Part shown: one piece after another, positions 37,567 through 47,196 of the stretch
Layout: each line of letters opens with the position of its first letter
Position numbering within the stretch: position 1 is the first letter of the stretch
Source of the DNA: Flavobacterium psychrotrophum
GTDB taxonomy: Bacteria > Bacteroidota > Bacteroidia > Flavobacteriales > Flavobacteriaceae
Reading direction: 5' to 3'
NCBI RefSeq assembly: GCF_003403075.1
Contig: NZ_CP031557.1
Coordinates: 3,410,001 to 3,474,000 of the forward strand
DNA: 64,000 bases
The notes under the pieces: model-generated
Databases searched by the model: none
Told to the model about the DNA's origin: nothing
What the model saw: only the letters and a program-made list of their open reading frames with translations
Made by a program: the position numbers and the translations under genes

Positions 37567-39576
37567 ATGCCCGAAACAAAAAATATTTATACAATGGGAA
37601 CAGGAGAAAACGAACAGGCACTGCGTAAGATCGCAGACCTTTCAAGGATTATAAGCATCACATTTTTACTCTTGCATTTTTATCATGGATGTTATGTGTT
37701 TTTTCACCAAATGGGTTGGTATGCTGGGATTACCAATAGCATACTGAACCACATTAGCCAAACGGGACTGTTTAAACATTATAGCACTGCAAAAATAGCT
37801 GCATTACTATTCCTTGTGATCTCACTACTGGGTACCAAAGGCAGGAAAGATGAAAAGATGGACTACAAGCGTCCCTTGAAGTATATAGCCATCGGCCTAC
37901 CTTGCTTCTTTGGAAGTGTGTTAATGAACTATGTAATTGCTACACCAAATGCGCTTGCTATTACCTACATGGCATTAACCATTTTCGGCTATATCTTTAT
38001 CCTCACAGGTTCGGTATGGCTAAGCCGCATCCTTAAGGACCGACTTGACGACGGCGATGTGTTCAACAGCGATAATGAAACATTCCCACAGGAAGAGCGC
38101 CTTTTGGAAAATGAATATTCCATCAACCTACCGGCTATCTATAAGCTGCAAAAGAAAAAAAAGAAGTCCTGGATCAACATTATTAATCCCTTCCGTGGAT
38201 TAATAGTTTTGGGCACACCCGGTGCAGGTAAAAGCTACTTTGTCATACGACATGTAATTACCCAGCACCTCCGCAAGGGCTTTACCATGTTCGTATACGA
38301 TTTCAAGTTTGATGACCTTTCGCGCATTGCCTACAATGCATGGCTACAAAACCGGCACCACTATCCTAAGGAATGCAGCTTTTATCTCATCAATTTTGAT
38401 GATCTTGCCCGCTCACACCGATGTAACCCTTTAGAGCCTTCAGGAATGACCGACATAACAGATGCGGCAGAATCAGCCCGGACAATCTTACTGGGGCTCA
38501 ACCGTGAATGGATAAAAAAACAAGGGGACTTTTTTGTGGAATCACCAATTAACTTCGTTACTGCAATTATCTGGTACCTGAAGAAATACAATGGTGGCGA
38601 GTTCTGCACTTTACCGCATGTCATTGAATTGATGCAGGCAGAATATAACGATCTCTTTACCCTGCTACGCAGTGACAAAGAAATTGAAGTGCTCATCAAC
38701 CCTTTTATCAACGCGTACGTGAATAATGCTATGGAGCAGCTGGAGGGACAAATTGCTTCTGCTAAAATTGCAATGGCGCGGTTATCGTCTCCACAGCTTT
38801 ATTATGTGCTTTCCGGCAACGATTTTACCCTTGACATCAACAATCCCGAGGCCCCTAAGGTGGTGTGCATGGGTAACAACCCGCAGAAAATACAAATATA
38901 CGGTGCCGTACTATCCCTTTATGTGTCGCGTTTGGTAAAACAGGTCAACAAAAAAGGCCAGCTTAAAAGCAGCCTGATATTTGATGAATTCCCAACACTG
39001 TATCTTAATAACATGGACAGCCTTATAGCCACAGCGCGTTCCAATAAGGTTGCCACATGCTTGGGCATTCAGGACTTTAGCCAGCTAAGGAAAGATTATG
39101 GGAGGGAACAGGCCGATGTAATCGTAAACATAACAGGAAATATTATATCAGGACAGGTTAACGGGGATTCGGCAAAGCAGCTCTCGGAACGCTTCGGGAA
39201 AATTATGCAAAAACGGCAGAGTCTTTCTATTAATAGTAATGATGTTTCGGTTAGTAACTCCCGCCAGCTTGATAGTGCCATACCGCCGTCAAAGATCGCC
39301 AAGCTGAGCTCCGGTGAATTTGTGGGTATCGTTGCAGACGAACCGGATCGCCCAATTGACCTCAAAGGATTTCATGCCGAAATACAAAACGATCACGAAG
39401 CCCTTAAGAAAGAGGAACAATCCTATCGTGATATTGAGCCGGTCAGGAAGATTACAGTAGAACAGGTACAACAAAGTTACCTGCAGGTGAAGCAGGATAT
39501 CCGCGAGGTGATCGACAGCGAAATACACAGGTTAATGAATAATCCGAGTTTAAGCTGGATGATCGTGAAAAAGTAA
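37567..39576 (+). CDS. VirD4/TraG-type coupling protein
   Basis: A 669-residue type IV coupling ATPase. Four hydrophobic segments lie in the first ~155 residues (about 29-47, 76-90, 106-127, 133-152), then Walker A GTPGAGKS (216-223) and Walker B SLIFDEFPTLYL. The RecA-like fold with an all-alpha insertion is typical for proteins that bring the relaxase-DNA complex to the secretion channel. Its operon position after mobC and mobA is standard for Bacteroidota mobilisable elements. Intact by length and motifs. Confidence 0.9.
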   Translation: MPETKNIYTMGTGENEQALRKIADLSRIISITFLLLHFYHGCYVFFHQMGWYAGITNSILNHISQTGLFKHYSTAKIAALLFLVISLLGTKGRKDEKMDYKRPLKYIAIGLPCFFGSVLMNYVIATPNALAITYMALTIFGYIFILTGSVWLSRILKDRLDDGDVFNSDNETFPQEERLLENEYSINLPAIYKLQKKKKKSWINIINPFRGLIVLGTPGAGKSYFVIRHVITQHLRKGFTMFVYDFKFDDLSRIAYNAWLQNRHHYPKECSFYLINFDDLARSHRCNPLEPSGMTDITDAAESARTILLGLNREWIKKQGDFFVESPINFVTAIIWYLKKYNGGEFCTLPHVIELMQAEYNDLFTLLRSDKEIEVLINPFINAYVNNAMEQLEGQIASAKIAMARLSSPQLYYVLSGNDFTLDINNPEAPKVVCMGNNPQKIQIYGAVLSLYVSRLVKQVNKKGQLKSSLIFDEFPTLYLNNMDSLIATARSNKVATCLGIQDFSQLRKDYGREQADVIVNITGNIISGQVNGDSAKQLSERFGKIMQKRQSLSINSNDVSVSNSRQLDSAIPPSKIAKLSSGEFVGIVADEPDRPIDLKGFHAEIQNDHEALKKEEQSYRDIEPVRKITVEQVQQSYLQVKQDIREVIDSEIHRLMNNPSLSWMIVKK

Positions 39577-39638
39577 ATTGATGGATGATTTTTAAAATGA
39601 TATTAATTTATATTTGTGATACTTATAGATAAACCAAC

Positions 39639-40697
39639 ATGGCAAAAAAACAGTCTTCAGAAAGTACCCCTCAGGAATATATGGAATTAGCGATTGCTGT
39701 AATGAATAAATCTATACAGGAGCCAAGGTCTGATAAAGTTAGCCCAAAAGTTGGCGCGGTACTGATCAAAACCGATGGTATGGTTGAAACAGCATCACGC
39801 GGTGAACTCCGCCATGGCGACCACGCAGAATTTACGCTTCTTGAGCGAAAGAACCGGAGCACCAATCTTGATGGGGCAATACTATATGCAACACTTGAAC
39901 CTTGTGCTCCGGGAGCGCGTAAACATCCAAAGTTATGCTGTGCAGAACGGATTGTGAATGCAAGAATTAAAAAAGTCTATGTAGGTATTGAAGATCCGGA
40001 CCCTACGGTGGATAGAAAAGGCATAAAATATCTTCAGGATCACGGTGTCGAAGTGGAAATGTTTGATCTGGCTTTTCAAGAGCAAATTAGGCAGGAAAAC
40101 AAACAGTTTATAACTGAAGCCGAAGAACGGGCCAAAAAAGTTAAGGAGCCCTATCAGCCAGTACTCCTTTCAGAAAAAGAAAGGGCTGAAGTTAATGCCG
40201 ATCTTGATGACCTAAATGAAAATGAAATCAACAATTTTATCAACCAGGCAAGGATTGATGTCCAATATGGCACTCCCTCCTTCTTCAAAGTATTTCAGCA
40301 ATTAGGATTGGTAGATCAGCATGACGGTACCTATATCCCGACAGGTTTGGGCATATTGCTTTTTGGAAAGCATCCGCAGCTACTTTATCAAAATGCCACA
40401 ATACGTGCTACCTATAAAACTACGGGAGGAAAAGAGCAAATAGAGAATTTCAATGGCCCTCTTGTGAGCCAGACAAGCCAGGCTATGGAGTGGTTTGAAA
40501 GGGTAATCGGCCATCAGGTAAATCGCAATAATGCCCAAAGGCAAATGGTTCTTGATTATCCTGGAATTGTTATCCGTGAAGCATTAAGTAATGCTGTAGT
40601 GCATCGGGATTACGATTTGGCAGGTGCACCGATTTTTTTTGAAATTAGCGATGATGCTATTACAATTAAAAGCCCCGGAGAACCAGTACCCCTCTAA
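39639..40697 (+). CDS. RibD-like deaminase domain joined to a GHKL-type ATPase domain (5' part of a frameshifted gene)
   Basis: The 352 residues contain an N-terminal cytidine-deaminase-like domain with the zinc motif HAE (62-64) and PCAPGARKHPKLCC (Cys89 and Cys100), the spacing being RibD-like. From about residue 195 an ATP-binding part of the RecG/AlbA-related type follows, with IREALSNAVVHRDY as its N-box. The frame stops at 40695 right after a run of four C (40689-40692). A shift by one base continues the protein without a break (PLKLDQIQDFTAPS...) into the next frame up to 41140, giving a whole product of about 500 residues. So the gene is either a recent frameshift, phase variable, or uses ribosomal slippage. 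Function unknown; defence against phages is possible. Confidence 0.75.
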   Translation: MAKKQSSESTPQEYMELAIAVMNKSIQEPRSDKVSPKVGAVLIKTDGMVETASRGELRHGDHAEFTLLERKNRSTNLDGAILYATLEPCAPGARKHPKLCCAERIVNARIKKVYVGIEDPDPTVDRKGIKYLQDHGVEVEMFDLAFQEQIRQENKQFITEAEERAKKVKEPYQPVLLSEKERAEVNADLDDLNENEINNFINQARIDVQYGTPSFFKVFQQLGLVDQHDGTYIPTGLGILLFGKHPQLLYQNATIRATYKTTGGKEQIENFNGPLVSQTSQAMEWFERVIGHQVNRNNAQRQMVLDYPGIVIREALSNAVVHRDYDLAGAPIFFEISDDAITIKSPGEPVPL

Positions 40698-41140
40698 AAT
40701 TAGATCAGATTCAGGACTTTACAGCCCCATCATTAAGCCGAAATCCTAAGATCATGTATATCTTTGACCAACTCGGATTAGTGGAACAACGTGGCTTGGG
40801 TTTTCGCTCCATAAAAGAATTACCCTTGCGGCATAACCTTCCTTTACCGGTTGTTACCTACAATGCACCGTACATGGTCATGACGTTCCCAAGGAATACG
40901 GAGGCACTGCGTAAAGCCATCCCCAACCGTGGCCTTGATGAACTAACTGCTTCGGAATTAAAGGGTTTTGAATGGCTCCGAACACAGGATGAAATTTCAG
41001 CCAGCCAATACGCAGAGCACATGGGTTACAGCCAGCGTACCGCCAATAGGCACTTGAGTTCCTTTATAGAAAGAGGCCTTGTGACGACTAATGGCGATAG
41101 CAATAACTCTAAGAACCTTAAATATATCGCTGTTATATAA
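40691..41140 (+). pseudogene. 3' part of the deaminase/ATPase gene with a winged helix-turn-helix
   Basis: Continues the protein of the preceding gene in the other frame. It carries the conserved ATPase-domain end DQLGLVEQRGLGFRSIKELP, then ELTASELKGFEWLRTQDEIS and an HTH segment SASQYAEHMGYSQRTANRHL that would bind DNA. The first internal ATG is at 40754, so an independent 128-residue product is possible. The similarity of codon use and the seamless continuation show that both parts were one gene. Confidence 0.75.
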
Positions 41141-41170
41141 GTAATTTATTTTCCGCAAACAAGATGCATT

Positions 41171-41571
41171 TGCGACACGATCTTGAGAAAGATGATGCAG
41201 ATTTGTGCTAATGCTGTAAGTGCCGATAATCTGCGACATGATAACACACAAAATGATTAAGATTTTTGAATTTCAGGCAATTATAATTCAGTAGATTATT
41301 ATAGAAATAAAACAACACCAACAAACGAACTGCGACATGTACCAGGACATAAAAGCGCAGGTAGAGTACCAATAGCATGTCCTGATAACCATCCGCGACA
41401 TGGTGCTGCATAAGATTATACTATACTTTAAATTCCAGATACCATCAATTTACCTGATAGTAAATCCGATAGAGGTAACATATCAATAAAAAAAGGAACT
41501 GCGACATGAACTGGGAAATGATGTCGCAGATATATTAAAAATAGTAATTACAGATAATAATCCGCGACATG
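41171..41571. repeat. Array of TGCGACATG boxes in three degenerate units of about 165 bp
   Basis: Within a 554-bp gene-free stretch the box YGCGACAYG recurs at 41171, 41232, 41331, 41394, 41500 and 41563, with an inverted near-copy at 41520-41528. Boxes come in pairs 61-63 bp apart; pairs repeat every 160-169 bp, so there are three diverged tandem units. A GCAG block about 30 bp after the first box and a GATAAnnATC block before the second are also shared. A dyad CAGGACAT/ATGTCCTG is at 41343-41384. Iterons of a replication origin, partition sites or regulator boxes are all possible. Confidence 0.7.
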
Positions 41572-41694
41572 ATGGCGCACAAGTTGGCGCAGATGCATAA
41601 AAACCTATAGTAGCAATATTACCGACAGAGAGCTGGAAAAAGATGTAAAATTAATATCCGGCAGTAAAATATAAACATTAATAAGTAACTGTAA

Positions 41695-43065
41695 ATGGAA
41701 CCGGCACCAAAACGAAACAAAGGGTCACAAATAGACGATGCTGAATTTGACGGGCTTATCAAAGTTTTGGAAGACACTTTTTCCCTTACCTGGTTAAAGC
41801 AAAACAACGGCAACCCTGTGCAAAATCTCTGGCAGAGGACAGACAACCTTGCCAGCAATGAATTAATCACTCTGGCTACGGCGATACAGAATTTAAATCA
41901 AATTGATGCAAATTGGGTGAAGGGACAGGTTAAGCATGTTAAGGGTAAAGACGCCAATAATTACCGCGGGGCACTCTTTGAGTTGAATTGCCTTAACATC
42001 CTCCACAGTGAATTACATCCTGTAAAACCGGCAGTGCGGAATCAGGCAGGTTACGATGGGATACTGCAGGGAAGCCATGAAAACTATCGTGTGTCTATCA
42101 AAAACTATGGTAAGTCAACTTTTCAGAAGCAGTTTCAAACCCAGGCCAAGACCATGGAAAGCATGATGAAAATCCTGCTGAAAAAATACAATTACCCACC
42201 GTCGCACATCATTTTAGATTTCCCTGACGAATATCCCGAAAAAAAGCACTGGAAATTATTAGAAGATAATATGGATCGTATATTCAAAAGCCAAAGGACC
42301 TCGAAAGAACCTTTCTCGGCATTTGTTGAAGCCATAGACCCGGCACTTCCACAAGGCCCTGGGAATATCCGTACCTTATTCCTGATATTTATCTACCCAA
42401 TAAAACATCCGGCTCAACCATTTCATCCACATTATACCAGCTATACGGTAATGATATCTGGGGCATATCATGCCAATGAAGAAAAAAACCTTTTCAGCAA
42501 GCTTGAGGATGCCTGTATCAATCTCACCAGACACGCTGTAACGGAGGATGCCCAAACTCGGAACAGCCTTTTTCTAAGGCTGCCCGAAACGGTTTCCCTT
42601 GCCAAGTGCACCGAGTGGCTTGATAATTATTTTGCAACGTACCCTACAAAACCAATCAGCATGGTTATACTTTATCAACCTGTAGTGGCTACCGACCTCG
42701 CTAATAACTCTTCGGACATCACCCATTGCGTAAGTTTTTACCATCGCAATACATACCAGCCCCAAAGCAGGTTTACATTCCAGATACCTATCGGTAAGGT
42801 TAGTAACAAGTCGACCGACCTTATATATGTTGCTAATTACCCGGATGGAAAATCGGAAACGGTCGCGTTGACAAACCGGTATGTATACCAGCACGGAGAA
42901 CATTTCGTTCAGATGACACAAAAACCGGACGGCAGCCTGGCTGCGGATATCAGTTATCCGGCGGATGGGGTTACAACGAATGTCATCGTACAGCTTCCCG
43001 GACAAAAAAAAGCCGCAATTATGAAGGGGAAATTTCCGCCATCCAATGAGTTATTGATTTTGTAA
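41695..43065 (+). CDS. Protein with a PD-(D/E)XK-like nuclease core, function unknown
   Basis: A 456-residue protein I do not recognise as a whole. Residues 88-140 look like a PD-(D/E)XK core: RGALFELNCLNIL (Glu96), AGYDGIL (Asp121) and, after a short loop, YRVSIKNYGK (Lys136). The second half is beta-rich (QSRFTFQIPIGKVSN) with no known motif. The gene follows the box array at 41171-41571, which may control it or be bound by it. It stands alone between the deaminase gene and the ISAs1 element. A restriction-like role fits its neighbourhood of defence genes; this is inference. Confidence 0.6.
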   Translation: MEPAPKRNKGSQIDDAEFDGLIKVLEDTFSLTWLKQNNGNPVQNLWQRTDNLASNELITLATAIQNLNQIDANWVKGQVKHVKGKDANNYRGALFELNCLNILHSELHPVKPAVRNQAGYDGILQGSHENYRVSIKNYGKSTFQKQFQTQAKTMESMMKILLKKYNYPPSHIILDFPDEYPEKKHWKLLEDNMDRIFKSQRTSKEPFSAFVEAIDPALPQGPGNIRTLFLIFIYPIKHPAQPFHPHYTSYTVMISGAYHANEEKNLFSKLEDACINLTRHAVTEDAQTRNSLFLRLPETVSLAKCTEWLDNYFATYPTKPISMVILYQPVVATDLANNSSDITHCVSFYHRNTYQPQSRFTFQIPIGKVSNKSTDLIYVANYPDGKSETVALTNRYVYQHGEHFVQMTQKPDGSLAADISYPADGVTTNVIVQLPGQKKAAIMKGKFPPSNELLIL

Positions 43066-43173
43066 TTGAAATCAATTCGAAAACCAACTAATAGTAATTG
43101 CAATATAAAAACTGATTATTCAGATCCTGCCAGCGATGCAAAAGCGAAAGGCAGCTCCAGCCCCAAGCCCGCC

Positions 43174-44409
43174 CAGGGCAAACGCATCATTCTTTGATTA
43201 GTTTTTCGAGATAATTGTTATCCCATCCTGCTTTAAGGCGTTTTCCTTTTAAACCTACTTTGGCTGTTTTTTCATTTTTCAGTAAGTTAAGGGCTATTTT
43301 GGTTAATATTGATAAGTTTTGCGCGGCATTGTCTTGCCTCTTTCTACTTTGATCTTCCATAAACGCTACATCCAGGCTCCAATGCAACTTGTTTTCAATG
43401 TTCCAGTGTGAGCGAATAATATATTGAAATTCTATTGCCGCCACAGCCAGGCTTGAAATGTAATACCGGATGGCTTTTTCTATAGGTTTATCACTGTTTT
43501 TAAATTCACGTGTGCTTTCTATTTTGATTATCGATTTTAGTTTAGCCCAATGTGTTTGGTCTTCAATGTGTTGAAAATCATTTATGACACTGCATTTTCG
43601 GGTTTCTATACGACCATGCCCCAAATCTGTATCTTCAATAACTTCCATTGCCTTTGAAAATCTAAACTCATCTTCAATATTTTCAAACAGTTTTTCTTTA
43701 TTCTTTTTTACAGCCAGGACATAATCGGCTTCTTTTTCTATAATCATTTCAGCAATAGTCTTTTGGCAGCCCATCGCATCAATGGTAACAATACTGTTTT
43801 GTAAACTTAAAGCTTCCAGTAACTCTGGGATGGCTGTAATTTCATTACTCTTTTCATTAACCTTTACCTGGCCCAATACTAAATTGTTATGGCTGGCCCA
43901 TGCACTTACCATATGAATGGGCGATTTTTTGCCTTGGACTTTCGCACCGCGTATGGTTTTACCATCAATGTTTACAATTTCCTTTACATCGGTAACTTTT
44001 ATTAGTTCGCTAACCCACTCGGTGAAACAACGTTCAAAACAATTGCTGTCAATAGCACTGATTACCCTGTTAAAAGTATCATGAGAGGGAATCCCATTCT
44101 TCAGGTTCAGGAATTTAGAGAGCCAATCAGACTTTGCCTCGCAATATTCTTCGATATTATTCCAGGTATCCGCCCCACAAATCACCGCAATAATTGCCAT
44201 AACAAGGATGTCATTCAAGTCATGAAGTTTGCTTAAATCACGCCTATTGTCTTCTATCTGCTTAAAAATACTGAATAACTTGTTTGTCATAAAAAAATCG
44301 TATATCACATTGAAAATCAATATAATATACGAAAAAATAAAATCACAAACAAATATATGTCAAGCTTTTACATGTATTAAAGTGCGATATAAATGATGCG
44401 TTTGCCCTG
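43174..44409 (-). mobile_element. Complete ISAs1-family insertion sequence, 1236 bp
   Basis: Perfect 17-bp terminal inverted repeats, CAGGGCAAACGCATCAT at 43174-43190 and its complement at 44393-44409, enclose one transposase gene. Intact ends, intact gene and an exact 10-bp target duplication suggest that the element is functional. It landed in a non-coding stretch between the PD-(D/E)XK-like gene and the ABC-3C-like operon; the sequence left and right joins without disrupting a gene that I can see. Confidence 0.93.
43187..44290 (-). CDS. ISAs1-family DDE transposase
   Basis: A transposase of 367 residues starting at the ATG at 44290 (MTNKLFSIFKQIEDNRRD); a TTG further upstream is less likely. 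Family marks: helical N-terminus with HDLNDILVMAIIAVICGA, the first DDE aspartate in IVNIDGKTIRGA, the second in IVTIDAMGCQK, and the C-terminal RSHWNIENKLHWSLDVAF with the glutamate. It catalyses cut-and-paste movement of the element. The stop codon region overlaps the left inverted repeat by four bases. Confidence 0.93.
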   Translation of the reverse strand: MTNKLFSIFKQIEDNRRDLSKLHDLNDILVMAIIAVICGADTWNNIEEYCEAKSDWLSKFLNLKNGIPSHDTFNRVISAIDSNCFERCFTEWVSELIKVTDVKEIVNIDGKTIRGAKVQGKKSPIHMVSAWASHNNLVLGQVKVNEKSNEITAIPELLEALSLQNSIVTIDAMGCQKTIAEMIIEKEADYVLAVKKNKEKLFENIEDEFRFSKAMEVIEDTDLGHGRIETRKCSVINDFQHIEDQTHWAKLKSIIKIESTREFKNSDKPIEKAIRYYISSLAVAAIEFQYIIRSHWNIENKLHWSLDVAFMEDQSRKRQDNAAQNLSILTKIALNLLKNEKTAKVGLKGKRLKAGWDNNYLEKLIKE

Positions 44410-44688
44410 CAAGCCCGCCAGAAATGCTAATAAATCCCAACCCTTTTTCCAGCGATCATCAAAAAGGTAACTAACCGTATCTTAAAAATCTGGGGCTAAA
44501 TGATGATTGATTTATTTGCATACAGGTGGTTTTGTAAGACAAGTAAGTTTACGTTCTTAGGTTCGTTATACATGTCGTATGCATTTTTCTATCGGAGGAT
44601 TGTAGGAGAAGAAAGCCCGGAAAGTCCAAAATAAGGGAATTAAAATTATTTTAAACATCGTGAGTACCTGCAAAAATTGAAGTTTATA
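44410..44688. other. Gene-free stretch downstream of the HEPN-like gene
   Basis: About 280 bp between the IS element and the end of the defence operon. I see no gene, no clear terminator and no repeat apart from the target duplication at its left edge. Confidence 0.5.
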
Positions 44689-45417
44689 TCAAATTTTATC
44701 CTGTATTAATTTGGTTAGCTTCTGAAAAAACTTGATGACGTTTTGAGCGTAGCGGTCGTTAAGTGTTTTTGATGAAATCTCAATTTCATACTCTTCATTT
44801 TCTTGCATAGGTTCATGTACATTGTCAAATAAACGATTGATTTCCGGTATTGTTTCAATCAGTCGTAGCATTTCTTTGTCTTTCAATGTATAGTGACCGT
44901 TATAATGAACAATTTGGTTGCGTAACTTTCTCATGTCATTTAAAAAACTCCAAAAAGGTTCTAGATCCCGAAAATTTATATTACATAGTTTGCTAATATA
45001 TATTTTACCCCGCTCCAAATCGCTATTGCCTTTTAAATCGTCAATATCAAACGGTGATTCAAAAAATAATTGCAATCTTTTACAAAGCCCTTTCATATGC
45101 TTTTCTAAAACAACCTGTGTCTGGATTATCAGGTAATAACGTATGCGATTAGGAAATTCGCTGTCGTAATAAAAAAGGTCAGTGCCATGTGCCTCGTCGA
45201 ATTTTCGGAACTCAATATTGTACTGTTCAATATCCTCTATTTCGTCGATGCTATCGTAGATTGTATTAAAATGAGCTTGTTTCTCCTCAATGTTGGATTC
45301 TATAAATGTTTGCATTGCCAGATAATTTTCTAGCTTCACCGTTAAATCGGCTTCAAAGAATTCGCAAAACCTGATGAATTTTTGTTTTTTATCAGTATTT
45401 CCTGCTGTGGCACTCAT
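44689..45417 (-). CDS. HEPN-like protein at the end of the ABC-3C-like operon
   Basis: A 242-residue, all-helical protein. It contains MRKLRNQIVHYNGHY, where Arg166-Asn167-x3-His171 is the RNxxxH motif of HEPN ribonucleases and related domains. Two long helices before it (IRYYLIIQTQVVLEKHMKGL) fit the usual HEPN bundle. HEPN proteins are RNases or scaffolds of toxin-antitoxin and phage-defence systems. It is the last gene of a leftward run, 54 bp after the DUF2326-like ATPase, and therefore may act as an effector released by that ATPase. The HEPN call rests on motif plus helical pattern. Confidence 0.6.
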   Translation of the reverse strand: MSATAGNTDKKQKFIRFCEFFEADLTVKLENYLAMQTFIESNIEEKQAHFNTIYDSIDEIEDIEQYNIEFRKFDEAHGTDLFYYDSEFPNRIRYYLIIQTQVVLEKHMKGLCKRLQLFFESPFDIDDLKGNSDLERGKIYISKLCNINFRDLEPFWSFLNDMRKLRNQIVHYNGHYTLKDKEMLRLIETIPEINRLFDNVHEPMQENEEYEIEISSKTLNDRYAQNVIKFFQKLTKLIQDKI

Positions 45418-45471
45418 GTTTATAGGTTGGCTAATAGTTTAAAAATAATAGAAGTGCTTGTATTGGTAATA

Positions 45472-47196
45472 TTAAATCTCGGAATACTTGTCGCCAAGAA
45501 TGAAGCGGTTAGATTTTGTAAAGACAGCTTTAGCATAATCATGAAGGTCGAAGTCCAATAGCTCCAGCGATTCACTGTCGAACTTATCGCTGTTTAAAGT
45601 AAGTATATATTGAAATTTGCTTGTATCTTGAGAGTATAGATAATTAAGACTTCGTAATAATGTATCTTGATCAACGTCGAAAATATTGTCGTGAATAAGA
45701 AGATTAGGATGTTTTAGTTTAGTATTTTCATTCAATAAAAGTGCCAGATCGTAGATAAAGACTTTTACCCTTTCAACGCTGTGACTGCCACCATAATCAA
45801 TAGTCATGTTGAACCTGACAATATCCTTATAAGTATCTTTGTTAACGGTCACAATATCAAAAGAACAACCTCGATTGCCCATTATGTATTCATGAATATC
45901 AGATATAGTCAAGTTAAAACTTTTGACTTTATCTTCATTTTCAACAATACATTCATCTATTTTAGTAACTAACTTAGACTTGTTGGCTTTTTGTCTGTTC
46001 TTGTCAAGGTTGTTAGCATCATAGTTTTTAAGCTGTGTCCTGATTAGGCTTGACTCTTCGCTTCGCTGATGGTAAATAGCCAAACTTTGCTTTAAATTTT
46101 TGAAAACCCCCTTTTTATCGAAAACATTTAATATTCCCGCCCTTTCGTCGTCCAAGGCTCGGATATCACTATTTACTTGTTTATGTTTAGAAATAAGGCT
46201 TTTAAGCTTTTCATCAATTATATGATTCTGAAAATTTTCTATTTTTGTTTTAAACTCGTTTACTTCATCGAACGATTTTTTTAATTGTTTACCCAATCCA
46301 TCTTTGAACTGCTCATATATAAATAAAACGTCTTCCTCATCTATTTTTTCGACTACTGGCAAGGAGCGTATTTTTTTTATACTGAGTTTAAGAAATGTGT
46401 GCTCTGCTCGCAAACTGTCCAGTGCGGTATCAATATCTACAAGTTGATTTTCGATTGCGTCAAATGATTCAAAAGTCTTCAATTCTTCTAACTCATCCTC
46501 CAGTTTTTTAAGCTCACCGTCCATCGAGTTAACTTGTGCACGAACATCGCTCAGGTTTCTAAGTCCATTATGTGTAAGACTACTTCTCAGTTGGCTTATT
46601 ATAGATGCCAAACGCTCAATTTCCCTGATGGTTATCTTAGCGAGACGATAGGCAGCGATATCAAAATCGAGTAAATACAAGGTTGGCGCAAAATCGGGTG
46701 GTATTCTGCTCTTAGTGTCAAAATAGCTAACGATATCCTTGAACTCAGAACGTTCGTCGCGGATAGATGGGTTCATTAGTTCCCTAAAAGACGGATTTAA
46801 ATTTATATTGGATTCGTCAGTGTAGTATAAATCATTCAAATAATACAATGCATTGTCTAAAGTATCAAAGGTAGTTCTATTTCCATTTACGATTATTTCA
46901 GGGCGGTCCGCATTTTTAATAGATCTTAAAATGGTTAACTCTTTACCATGGATGGACATATCCAAACAGATAAGGGTATCAGGCGATAGAACATTTCTTG
47001 GGATTTTTAAAACCCTACTTCCGTCTTTTTTACGTAACAAACAAAAATTAATAAACTCAATCGACATCGACTTACCTACACCATTTGTCTTATTTGAAGA
47101 GCCGTCGCGTTCACCCAAAATGAAATTTAAGCCCGTATCAAAATAGATTGGCTTGGTATTCTCAGGATAGGTATATAATTTTTTTAATTTAATCAT
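45472..47196 (-). CDS. DUF2326-type ABC ATPase of an ABC-three-component-like system
   Basis: A 574-residue SMC/Rad50-like ATPase. The Walker A is NGVGKS (38-43) after FNFILGERDGSS-like start, residues 190-430 are mostly coiled-coil (for example LDDERAGILNVFDKKGVF), and the C-terminal ATPase half contains the DUF2326 pattern MTIDYGGSHSVERVKVF and HPNLLIHDNIFDVDQ, the Walker B-like segment. ABC-3C systems, described by Aravind and colleagues, pair such an ATPase with a small middle component and a variable effector, all three of which are present here. It overlaps the middle-component gene by 8 bp. It is expected to sense a nucleic-acid or phage signal and activate the effectors. Confidence 0.78.
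   Translation of the reverse strand: MIKLKKLYTYPENTKPIYFDTGLNFILGERDGSSNKTNGVGKSMSIEFINFCLLRKKDGSRVLKIPRNVLSPDTLICLDMSIHGKELTILRSIKNADRPEIIVNGNRTTFDTLDNALYYLNDLYYTDESNINLNPSFRELMNPSIRDERSEFKDIVSYFDTKSRIPPDFAPTLYLLDFDIAAYRLAKITIREIERLASIISQLRSSLTHNGLRNLSDVRAQVNSMDGELKKLEDELEELKTFESFDAIENQLVDIDTALDSLRAEHTFLKLSIKKIRSLPVVEKIDEEDVLFIYEQFKDGLGKQLKKSFDEVNEFKTKIENFQNHIIDEKLKSLISKHKQVNSDIRALDDERAGILNVFDKKGVFKNLKQSLAIYHQRSEESSLIRTQLKNYDANNLDKNRQKANKSKLVTKIDECIVENEDKVKSFNLTISDIHEYIMGNRGCSFDIVTVNKDTYKDIVRFNMTIDYGGSHSVERVKVFIYDLALLLNENTKLKHPNLLIHDNIFDVDQDTLLRSLNYLYSQDTSKFQYILTLNSDKFDSESLELLDFDLHDYAKAVFTKSNRFILGDKYSEI

Larger units (their letters stand above)
43164..44419. repeat. 10-bp target-site duplication around the ISAs1-family element
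   Basis: CAAGCCCGCC is present at 43164-43173 and again at 44410-44419, immediately outside both inverted repeats. Perfect identity indicates a recent transposition. Confidence 0.9.

Noticed and set aside
41171..41571. CRISPR array
   Set aside because: Repeats are only about 9 bp, spacers are irregular (61-106 bp), and no cas genes are present.
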